Origin: Piper betle
Lineage: Eukaryota > Streptophyta > Magnoliopsida > Piperales > Piperaceae
NCBI GenBank assembly: GCA_033002965.1
Contig: JAURVB010014555.1
Span: 1-64,000, forward strand
DNA: 64,000 bases
Reading direction: 5' to 3'
This document shows, one piece after another, positions 44,998 to 55,015 of this stretch (the first letter of the stretch is position 1; every line of letters starts with the position of its first letter). The position numbers and the translations under genes were made by a program. The notes beneath the pieces are model-generated. The model searched no databases. It was not told the origin of the DNA and saw nothing but the letters and a program-made list of their open reading frames with translations.

Positions 44998-47900
44998 CTA
45001 CTTGTCGAGTCTACGAAGCTTTGCTTCTTGTAGTCGTAGTCTTGTAGTTGGCCTGGCCTCCCAGAATTCCTGAAGTCTCTTTCCAGCCCAGAAAATGCAT
45101 GAGACCTGAAGGCAACCGAGGAACTACTTTTCAAGACCACGCAGCCGACAGCCGTTAGAGAAAAAGAGAGAGGATTAGGGCTCTCACCTACAGGAAGAAA
45201 GTCTGAGCTTTTTGCTTTTCTGGAAGTCGAATAAGATGTTCAAATGTGGCTGATTTGGATGGAGTCTCGCTCATAGAGGAAGAGTACGCGCGCTAGCGCA
45301 CTGTGGAAACGGCATATGTCAAGAGGATGCGACTGAATGAAGCTCCGGATCTGTGGCAAAAATCTGAGCCATGCCTGCCACTCCCTTCCACTCCAGCCTT
45401 CAAGGCCTGGTTTCGTCTGGAATTCTATACTATTAAATGAGTGAGTTGGTCCCCAAGCCTAAGGCTTCAAAATGCGACTTTGATCTAAGGCAATCCACTA
45501 TTAGAGTAGAAGTAGAGTAGAGCAAATGCTCATGCGCAAGGCTAGCGAGGTGTCCATTATCCGCGGATTCCGCAGATCCTCAATCCACTATTCTTTATTA
45601 TATAAGGGAGAGAGATGACCCTCGCACCGTATTCGCTCACATGCATGGACCCAGCTGGATGACAAGAAAGAGGCTCGTCGGGAGAAGGAAAGGAAAAAAA
45701 CTACAACTTTGGAGCACGTTCGCTACGCTCACTACCCAGAGTAAGGAACAGGCCTTATTCTTCTCCCTTTAGTCGAAGCGGCCTGGGGCTTGATCTAACC
45801 TTAAGGGAAGATCAAGCTAACTACTAACCTATAAAAAGACAGATAGATCCCATTTCATGTCCATGGTTAGATGACACAGAGAGTTTGAAGTTACGTGCCA
45901 AAAAAGAAAGAATAATCTTACTTACTTCTTATTCTTTCTCCCGCTCGCTTCGCGTGAATGCACTAGTAGCTTTCAGCTTGCTGATCGCTTTGTGAAAAAA
46001 TAGAGAGGGGATTTGACAATTCAAAGCCAAAGTCTGATAAAGCTGACAAGCGAGAGCCCGATGCCGGTGAGTCAGGTAGGGCAGAGGAAATGAATTCAAC
46101 AATTCCATGAGCGGTGGTTAGAACGCACCTTTCCGTAAGGGAAGGCGTGGATCCTCGATCCAAGTCTCGTCTTTTGAGTGACGATGTTCTTTCCGGAAGC
46201 AAAAGTAAAATCTGATCCGTTGAACGAGAGCCCTTCCACAAGGGACTCCCGGATCACTATGGCCGACTTTCGTCTCTGTTCGACCAGTCGGTCTCACAGT
46301 CAGGCAGGCTTAAAGCTCAGGAACTAAGGAACTCAAGAGCTCAGTAGCTCAGTAGCTCAGTAGCTTCAGAGTGGTCGTCCCTTATCCTTCTTCGAAGTGC
46401 GACGGGAGCACGTTCTCTTCATGCCGGTTAAATGCTTTTTGAGACTGACCCCACTCAATGGAAATTTCTTTAGGCAAGATCCAACAAGCAACGGCACCGT
46501 CAATCAATGGCAAGCTAAAGCTACCTTGAATCAATCAATGAATGCAAATCTATCTGACATCGGAGCTTTATCCGTTACAAGGCGCAGCAAAGCCGGTTTA
46601 AAAAAAGGCATAATGCTTGTTACAAGCGAAAGAAAGATTAGCCCAATCCCAGTAGCGGAGATGGAATCTGTCTAGGAGAAAATCAAAGTAATAGCTATCC
46701 CTAAATATTAATAAATAGTAATTCCAATCAGCCCATGAATCTCAATACTAAGGCAAGAGTTGAAAATGGATGAAGGATGAAACTAGAGAATACCTGAAAA
46801 CCCTACAGAAAAAGTTTGTTTATTTGAATTAATTGTTTATTCATTCAATGAAGTCAGCTTGCTTTTCGCATGTCACTGGTAACCTGATTGATAGGAGAGT
46901 TGCTAGTATAGCTACCAGTACCTGTATCCTAATTGAATAGATATGCCTAGCAAGAAGAAGATGTGTGATCGGTATTCTATATAAGAATAGAACTCGTTGG
47001 CTAAGCCCTTTCAGCTTCGTACTTGACAGCAAGACACTCTTTGTCCTCCACTGATGTTCTCCCTTATCCAGCTAGGCACTTATCTTAGTCTCGGAACAGT
47101 TTGCCAGTCATAGTGATGAGTGGGAAGGAAAGAAGACATTATAGAGTTAACAAGATAGTAGAATGTTGAAGACCAACATCTATTGTTGGGCTTCAGTGAT
47201 TGAATAGAGGTGGCTAGAGCTAAAGAGCGAGCGAGGCGAGAGCATAGAGCTGAAAAACCATATCTTGCTGGGTAATGGAAATGACATTAATTAGTAGAAA
47301 GAGTAAGCTGAAACATCTCAATTTGAGTTCTCGGTCTCTCCTCTCGAATGACAAGAATTGCAACAGTTCCGGACAAATTTAGAAACATTGGGAAATTTAC
47401 TCTATACCTACTATTCTGTCCGGTTTTTGGTTCCTAGTCTGATTTTAGGTCCATCAATCAATCTCTCATAAACCCCTAAGCGGAATCTATATGCTTCTTA
47501 TTATGGCGATGGCGGCTATTATGGCGTGGTGGAAATGAACAAATGCTAGCTCACAGTTTTCTGCAATCATACTACGATATTTCTTGATGATATATTCCAA
47601 CTATTGAATTTCCTTTCGTCAATTCAATAGCCTTAGCTTTGTTTCACCGTATGGAGCCAGCGTCGCTTCAATTGGCACAAGAGCCAAACCAACCCAGCTG
47701 GCTGGTCAATCTAAGAGATCTTATTGGCCGGCAAACCGGAGACCCTCTTATTTTGCTAACATCCTTCGATGACAGGCCGATCAAAGGAAGACGCACCGGA
47801 ATCCTACTTCTATCTCATCAGAAGCAGGCGCAAGGAGAAAGATGAGTTAAGAAGCCTTATAGAGCCTTTAGAGAGGGAAGGCATGAATGCATTATGCATT

Positions 47901-48411
47901 GCAATCAAACAAGCCCAACGAGGGCCTTCTCTCACTCTTCTTCTCCTCCGGTATGCTTTGTCCTTTTTCTAGGCTTTCTTCTCTTTATGAGATTTCCGTA
48001 GAAGTTCCCCCACCCTTTTCCCTGGCTGCACCTCGAGCTGCAACTCGAGTCTTAAATGAGACTCAGGAGATTCCCCTCTTGTTTCAGAGGGAATGTTAGA
48101 AGTTCCCCTTATGTGAGGAGTGAGGAAAGCTCAGCGCAGAGATGCGAGAAGCCTTTTGAAGCTGGAAAAGCTGATACGCTAGGCGCAAAGCGCACACTCC
48201 TTGCTTTTTTTGCTCTTGCTTCAGCTTAAGAGCGCTACACCCTTTTTCGACCTGGACACATAAAGAATTCTCGGCGTCGAGAGAGATTTGAGATTCCGCC
48301 CATACTACCCGTACCTAAGCGAGTCTTCCCCAGCAATAGGAGAAATTCCAACTTTTGGGATTTGCGAAGAGCTGCACCTTACGATGTTCATGACCAATCG
48401 GATCCTGACGT

Positions 48412-48476
48412 ACCTGGAAAGCATAATAGCTCACTGGTCTAGCTCCATTGCACCGAAAATGTATCAGGGCTCACTT
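48412..48476 (+). rRNA. Fragment of mitochondrial large-subunit (26S) rRNA
   Basis: gcataatagctcactggtct and caccgaaaatgtatcagggc match the universally conserved LSU rRNA stretch around the GCGUAAUAGCUCACUGGU motif, in plant mitochondrial form. Only about 65 bases are recognisable; the flanks do not continue the rRNA. It is a non-functional piece. Confidence 0.65.
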
Positions 48477-49368
48477 TTTTGGTGCAGGTCACGTGACCTG
48501 AGGCAAGGCGCTAGCGCTGAAGCAAGGCTCTGGGTAGTGAGCGTAGCGACCGTGCTCCTGTCGAACTATAAGAACTTCGAAAGCAATTAGAGGAATTGCT
48601 AGTGCCTTGCTGCGGCTCTCACTTTGGCGGCTGTAGCTGTAGCTTGTAATCCTCACTTTTTCCCGGGCATAGGTCAGGGGCGATCTCTCACTTGAAATAA
48701 GAGTGAATCGTAGGGCTCCCCTACTAGTGAAGAAGTTCCTTAATTCCTGAGCTTTAGTGCTTTTGAGTTTCTTAGCTCAGCAATTAAGGAGTCTGTAGCC
48801 TTGAGTCCCTTCTAGCCAAGCCAAGTCGAGCTTTCCAGCAGTCAAGCCAGATGCGGATTTCATAGCTGCAAGCTTTCCGCCTTGAAGTTGATGAATGATT
48901 GCAAGGCTAGCAAGAAGCAAGCTCCTTCCTACTACGGGAGAGTCCTCGGGAAAGGAATCTTTCCTGTGCCAATTGAGACGATCTTGTTATCGCCTGTCCT
49001 AAGGTCGCAGAGGAGTACATTCGCACGGATGAAAAGCTGCAACAAGACGGGTGGCTACCTGCAGTGGGACCACGGCACAGGGGGATCAAGGGCAATGCTT
49101 TTCTTCAGTCCTCTCTTTCATAGATCGTAGATCAACTTTCTGTTCTTGGGTTCAGAGAAGTTGCTTAGGATGTTTGAGCTTTTAGGCCATGGCCTTAGTG
49201 TCAAGGGTTTCATCCCTCGCTCGGTTACGGAAGAGCACCCATTCAATGAACCACGGAGGGCAAGACTTAATGCACCCCCTAGCAAAGAGCTTAATGCACC
49301 TGGCCACGGAGGGCAAGACTTGGTGATTCTGGATCAAAGATGGAGGATGCATATCCATACATGATAAG

Positions 49369-49556
49369 GAGAAAGATGAGTTTAGTAAGAAGTAAGGAAG
49401 CCTTATAGAGCCTTTAGAGATGAACTAACTAAATGACGAAATTCTCTCGGAACACTAGCTAAGCTAATAGTATAAGTTCCCTTCAATCAAATCAAGCAAG
49501 AACTTGGGCATTCCCCGAGCTAGTGAAGGGGAATGGTAAGTAACCCTAAAAGAGCA
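49369..49556 (+). repeat. Two repeat copies near the right end of the mitochondrial-like block
   Basis: 49369-49425 is the inverted partner of 41108-41162, and 49513-49556 the inverted partner of 44815-44857. Confidence 0.75.
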
Positions 49557-49700
49557 CTCGGAGGAATGCACCCTAAGGTCAAGTTCCTTAGTCAAAATGA
49601 CAGTACAATCAAATAAGTTTGCTTTCAGCTTGCGCTTGTCTACTCAACTTCGTCGATCCTGTCGGTTCGAAGCGCCTTGTTCCATGCGGTGCAAATCCCA

Positions 49701-50596
49701 TCCATAACTAGTGTAGTGGAGGTTTGACTTTGTATTGCAATAATGAATAAAATGACGAAAACAAAACTAAATAATGAGCAGACCAGCCCACTTTTATAGG
49801 TGGGTTCATTTCATGTATTTTTGTTTTGTTTTGAATAAAGAAGTTGCTTAAGACTGAGTCCCATTCAATATATTTCAGTTCCAAGTACACCTTGGGGTAA
49901 CCCCAAACTATTTTTTGCATCGCATAAGCCTCAACAATCAAGGCAATAATCCCAAGGAACCACTTAAAAGGTTGCAGTGTCACTGAAATTTTTTTTTAAG
50001 CTCCAGGTCGAATTGCTAAAGCTATGGCTACATCATTGTTCTACCCCAAGAGAAATACTTAATAGCAACCATGATATTTTTGTCGGCAAATCACCATGTC
50101 ATGAATTCTTCTATCGTAGGCCACCACCCATACCAACACAACACAAGTATTATCATTATTTATGGAAAAATCTAGTTGTCTACGGACTCACATGCTATCC
50201 ATCTGGCCAGAACATGCATTGAAAATACCTTTATCCCTACTCAATTTTCCTCCATCACCAAGCTTCATAATTATTGTTCATCTCCTTCCTATCATTCTCT
50301 TGTCATTGATATTGAATCAAAATGTCATTGATAGCGAGATGTCTGAGATGATAAATGACCTACTCAGCAACAAATATGGCTCAAGTTCTATCACTTGCTC
50401 ATATCCTAACAAATTATGCATAGATAAACAAGAAGAGCATTTTTAGTCATAGAATTGATTAATTATGACAAAATTTTCATCCTCTATTTTGATCACTTCT
50501 TTGCACGATTATTTTATATACCCTTGCTGAAAGTAAGTGCCAACATGCCCATCCTAAGACTTACTCCTTGGAAGGTTTGGCATATTCATGATGAGG
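49701..50596. other. Intergenic DNA, nothing recognised
   Basis: Composition returns to that of the nuclear surroundings. Minus-strand (49708-49983) and plus-strand (49977-50222) frames look somewhat protein-like but match no family I know. They could be relics of an unrecognised retroelement. Confidence 0.35.
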
Positions 50597-50604
50597 GTTT
50601 TGAA

Positions 50605-51708
50605 TAGGGGTGGGCATGGACGTCCGAATTTGTTCGTCCGTCTGACGTCTAAAGCATGTCCGACCAAATTTGACGTCCGAAGCATGTCGGTCGCGTGTAT
50701 GAGCCATGAGGGTCATATGTACCCAAGTATATGATGATAATGTCATGAACACAATAGAAAAAATGAGTTATTAAAATATATAAAATATGCCAGTTATTTT
50801 TTTATTTTTATATATAGTGGATCATAAAATTAATTTAAGGTTGTTTACCGGGTTAGGACACGTTACAAGGAATTTGGGTGGGTTGTTAGTTATAAAGCAT
50901 GTTGTTATGATGTTGTAGTGTTTGTTTTATTTTATGAAATTTTTTTCTATTTTATGGATTTTTTTAGGATTTATTTCGAGCTAGTTACTATTATTGACTC
51001 GGGACGAAGTTGAGTCGAGTCGAATCAAGTCTTATTTACAATATTACCATCGATCAAACCCCCAACCCTTTTCTCTTCCCCGTCCAAACCCTTGCCGCGT
51101 CGCCCCCTTTTCGTCGCCGCCGCCGATGTCGCCCTGCCGCCGATCGTCGCCACCAGGCGCCGTCGCGGCGTTGCCTTGATACCCCGAGTGCCCCGACCAT
51201 CGCCCAGCCTCCACGATGCCGCGCCTAGCGACGTGCTTGAGGCATCGATTCTGCCGCCGACGACCGTCGTCGTGGCCGCCAGTCACCGCTTTGACATTGC
51301 CGACCATCCCACGCCTTCCCGGAGAAGTGCGGAGCCCATCGCCGCCCAGGCCAGCCGGATCTAGTCACCCACTACCGACTGCCTATGTTTAGCCATTTTC
51401 CAGCGAGCCACGACCTTCGCCGAGCACATCGATATCATAGATGCATCAGGACTAGCATTCAAGTCGATCTCTTACGACCAGTGTGGTTGTTCGCAGAGCG
51501 CAGCAGCGGAGGGTAGGCGGCGGCAGAGGCAACCGCAGCGCAGAGGATTTTTGGAAAATACGGTAATTTTGGACTGTCCGCGGACATTGCCCGGGCCCCA
51601 CGAACAATTTGACATCCAAAGTCGGTCGAGCAAGTTTTGTTCGACGAAATTTTGGATGGACGCGGACAATAATTTGTCCGATGTCTGTCTGACTGATGCC
51701 CACCCCTA
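50605..51708. mobile_element. hAT-type element with perfect TIRs and GC-rich core (1104 bp)
   Basis: The ends TAGGGGTGGGCAT and ATGCCCACCCCTA are perfect 13-bp inverted repeats. Identical 8-mers GTTTTGAA flank it at 50597-50604 and 51709-51716. gtccg/cggac words form subterminal repeats at both ends. Inside, an AT-rich block leads to ttgactcgggacgaagttga near 50995 and then a C-rich core (about 51050-51420) with cgccgccga repeats. This order (AT block, gactcgg motif, GC core) mirrors copies 2 and 3 of the other GC-core family, although the TIRs differ. No transposase frame. Confidence 0.92.
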
Positions 51709-51716
51709 GTTTTGAA

Positions 51717-52110
51717 GTTCTAATGGATGATGAAAATAAGGTTTTTAACATCTCTATTCTTGTATGTCCAAGGCTTCGTTTTGATCCTGAAAGGGTTCAA
51801 CCTACTTAAAATGTTAATTGCTTAGGTTAGCTCAAAAAAATGGAAAAGAAAAAGAAAAATAGAAAGAAAAAGAGGCACAAGTTGACACAAACTTACCCAT
51901 CTATAGAATTGGGGGCTTTTATATAAAGAAGGCTGTTCTTTTAGACTATGCATCCCTTTCTTGTCTTCCTATTGAACTTGACCATTATATGATCATCTTT
52001 TTAGTTATCTTTAAATTGCCTAGTTAAAGTCTATTTGCATTTTCTGCTATTATTTTTCTATTTTACATGCTCTACTCATAATCAGCGCGCATAAATGTGG
52101 GGCCCAATTT
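51717..52110. other. Intergenic DNA, nothing recognised
   Basis: AT-rich. The sequence continues from the left flank of the preceding element across its target site. Confidence 0.4.
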
Positions 52111-52840
52111 ATGAGCACTGTTTAACATAAAAATGGTGTCAAGATAAAATAGAATCAATTAAATTGAATAAATATTCAATTTATTATTTATGAAGAAATA
52201 ATCCATGATAGGTAGTTTCATATTTGTGTATCTTTGAAGAAATAATCCATATTGGTCAAATTTGGAGCATAAGCCTTGAATTAGCAAAATTGGAAAGGTG
52301 GTATGACGTTGGAGCAATCATGGATAAGTCCAACCAATTGCAGATTTACCGTTAGACTCAACAAACACTAAAAATCTTTTAAAAAGTCGGATTTGCACGT
52401 AGAGAAACATAAAAGAATATTGTTTGGCATTCCTAATAATTAGCCACACCCATGTTCTTTATAAATATAGACATTCATTTTCATTTTTCATTCAAAGATT
52501 GGAGGCCCTTCAAGAAGTCAAACCAAAAATTGGTAAACTTTGGAAGAAACTCAATAAATTTTGTTTACTGAATTATTAATGTATTTCCATTTTTTATAGG
52601 CATGTTAAGCCAAAAGGCTAGCCTAGCTTAGTTAAGTCCATGCACTCACCCAACCTGGTTTACCCAACTTAATAGCCTAGTCTAGTTGAGTCCATGCACT
52701 CCCTAGTTTGGCTCAGTCAGCAAGCTCACTTGGCCCAATAGTGTGGCAGACACATTTGGCATTGTTGAGATGAATCACCCTTTCAAGTCTATTGACTTTG
52801 TTAGTCAATTTAACTATGACTCAACTAGTCCTTGTTGTCG
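52111..52840 (+). repeat. Long interspersed repeat, copy C
   Basis: Shares blocks with copies A and B (gccttgaattagcaaaattg, tgacgttggagcaatc, ggcatgttaagccaaaaggc). Shorter than A or B on the right. Confidence 0.6.
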
Positions 52841-53358
52841 GCCCTTTTTGCCTATAGTTTGTGCATTGCATGGTGTGATTGAGCAAGGCCGCAGCCTCCT
52901 CTGGTGTTCTTCTAATCCAGTTTGACGCTACGTCACCATGGCTTTTAGGTTTAGTTTTTGTCACTTCGAGTCTAGTTCGGTTTAGGACCTAATCTCTCAC
53001 GGGTCTAATCACTTGTCATGTGTGTGGAACCCTTTTCAGACGATCCTAACCCTTGCAGAACCCATGGCACGGTTTCTCAACCGCATTTGGGTGAAATCCT
53101 AAGTACGTGCAACCTTGCACTGAGTGCAATGGCACCCTCCTAGCGCCTTTGTGCCATCACATCCTAGGTTTAAGGGTTTAACATGGGCACGACCTCGGTT
53201 CCCATATTGCAGGTCCCGAAGGAGCTAAAAATTAACAAAAGGGGGATTCATACAAATGTGATGCATCCTAGACATGAGCAAGATAAGGTCCTAATGGCTA
53301 ACTACAATACACCACAACAAAAACAAAAATATAGAGTTGTGGTGGCAGAGTGTCCAAC
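52841..53358. other. Flank of the gypsy cluster, no gene
   Basis: No domain recognised. The last bases before the LTR (ccaac) would be one side of the retrotransposon target site. The other side cannot be identified, because the cluster is rearranged and leaves the window. Confidence 0.4.
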
Positions 53359-54816
53359 TGTCACAGGGCTGATCTAGGGTCTTATTTTTTTGCCTTAATC
53401 TTTCCCCGTGAGGCGTGTTTCCCTCCTTAGAACCACCAGCCAACAGTGCTATGCAGCCAGCAGATGCACTGCACAGCACCACTCCAGACACCACCTTCGC
53501 ATACACCTGAGCAAAATACCGGTACCACGCCTGATTGCTGGCGCGTCCAGGTACCGCCACTCGGCTTCCCAGTTGCAGCGCACTGCCGGACACTTGCTCG
53601 ATCACACCAAGTCATAGCATGATACGTCCCTGTACCAGTCACCCACACTTGCCGGCATACCCTGATCGCAGGAATCACCGATCAGGTTCTCGGTCACCAA
53701 ATCCGACGCACACACAATATTTTACGGGAACTCAGCCCGACCTCTATTCCACTAGTATGAATATAGGATACAAGTAATCTATACACTAGACTACCAGCAA
53801 GTCATGGACATTCACTTCCCACGACTTGGCCTCTCGACACTCCCTCAACAGGACTTCGCAACTCTCGGCCACACGCTCAAGGTTCTGGACAGTACTGGGT
53901 GACTCGGCCCTCAAGCGGACAGCAGCTGCCCCGGCAGCTTACCTTGGAGTTCCAGTCCTAGGCTTGGCAAGGACTGCTGCAGGAAACCCCAAGGCGTCCC
54001 CTTTTCCCCGACTCGATCTCTCCTCACCTCAAAGGGAGACACTTACCCACACTTGTTCTATCACTCTCATCTCATCTAATCTCCAAATGAGACTCCTCCT
54101 TATATAGGCATTAGCTGGACAAAAGGGGCACATCACCTTGCTGGATCCTGGCCATCCAATACCTGATTAATGGCTCAGCATGCTCAATACCAGCAGTCAC
54201 CTTAGTGATGTTCCAGCACTGCCCTTCACCGTTGATCACCTCATCCACGGTCCAGGATGATCTGCCGACATCACCACAACTCTTGGAGTTCTAGCACATT
54301 TACTGGAAAGCCCATGGTGCAGTCTAGCCTGCTGATCGACCCTCATGGTTCACCCCGGCTAGACCTGGTACCGATCCTGCACACAGCAGGCTCCAGACCG
54401 CTCAGCACATAGCACCGGCTCCAGACTCACTTGGACCCGGGTGCCTGCACATCAACCTCCACACCAGGTTAGTCTTGCCCGGTATTTTGATTGAACAATC
54501 AGCTGGCACACGCGGTGGTGCTCACTCGACACACACAACTGGTTTCCAGCATCCTGCTTAGTCCCCACACGCTACTGCTGCCCACATGCTTTGCCATGGT
54601 GCACGGTCTCCTGCATGCTCCCGCACCCAGTACTGCTCCTGCACGGCACTACCTCGCATGCGCCTGGTTCCCCAACTGCACTCCAACATGATGTATGGCT
54701 CCGGTAGGTTGTTCTACCACATGAATAACACCGGCTATCCGCCTTTGACACGGGATTCGCTAGGGACAACCGCCAAACCCTAGCGCCCGACTGTCCCACA
54801 AGCTAAGACTGTAATA
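53359..54816 (-). repeat. LTR 1 of the gypsy cluster (minus strand)
   Basis: 1458 bp, exactly the length of LTR 2. On the minus strand it begins TATTACAGTCTTAGC (first TGTTACAG in the others) and ends CCCTGTGACA. A TATA-like box (tatataagg) lies near 54106 on the minus strand. It stands 3' of the minus-strand pol and so is the 3' LTR of that copy. Confidence 0.88.
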
Positions 54817-55015
54817 GTTCTCCCCCACCAATGAGAGCCGATGTCCTCATCGAAGGGTTAAGTCCTGCCAAATACTTCTTGATTCTCCCCTTGAATTGCC
54901 ACAAGTCCTCCGCCTTTTCCCAACTTGCCTTGCTTCTCCGTTCCCCCTTCCACTTGATAAGATACTCTGGCCCAGAGTTTGGAGCACCTTGCCTATGCTC
55001 CAAAATCCTCCCCAC
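54817..55015 (-). pseudogene. Chromodomain end of the minus-strand gypsy copy
   Basis: Reads [26 protein letters not shown] and EDLWQFKGRIKKYLAGLNP, the C-terminal chromodomain that marks chromoviruses (Ty3/gypsy) and targets integration to chromatin. A purine tract (tgggggagaac) directly before LTR 1 is the polypurine tract. The domain is out of frame with upstream integrase sequence. Confidence 0.85.

Larger units (their letters stand above)
39830..49700. other. Mitochondrial-like DNA block (probable NUMT), about 9.9 kb
   Basis: Composition changes near 39830 and back near 49700: GC rises, long A/T runs disappear, and gcttcgct/agcgaagc words typical of plant mitochondrial intergenic DNA become common. 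Inside are a ccmB fragment, a short large-rRNA fragment and a copia RT fragment, such as angiosperm mitochondrial genomes often carry. Most of it shows no intact gene. Many short direct and inverted repeats link distant parts, as expected for recombined mitochondrial DNA. Borders are approximate, and the mitochondrial source is inference from these markers. Confidence 0.6.

Noticed and set aside
46397..46675. 92-residue frame in the mitochondrial-like block
   Set aside because: It could be a mitochondrial chimeric ORF, but I recognise no part of it, and open frames of this size are common in this block.
39840..49700. Functional mitochondrial tRNA or rRNA genes
   Set aside because: I looked for tRNA-like cloverleaf words and longer rRNA matches and found only the 65-base large-rRNA piece.
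51010..51364. Open frames in the core of the 50605 element
   Set aside because: GC-rich repeat artefacts inside a non-autonomous element.
53403..54783. Small open frames in LTR 1, and similar frames in LTRs 2 and 3
   Set aside because: They recur in every LTR copy on both strands with no domain; LTRs are regulatory, non-coding sequence.
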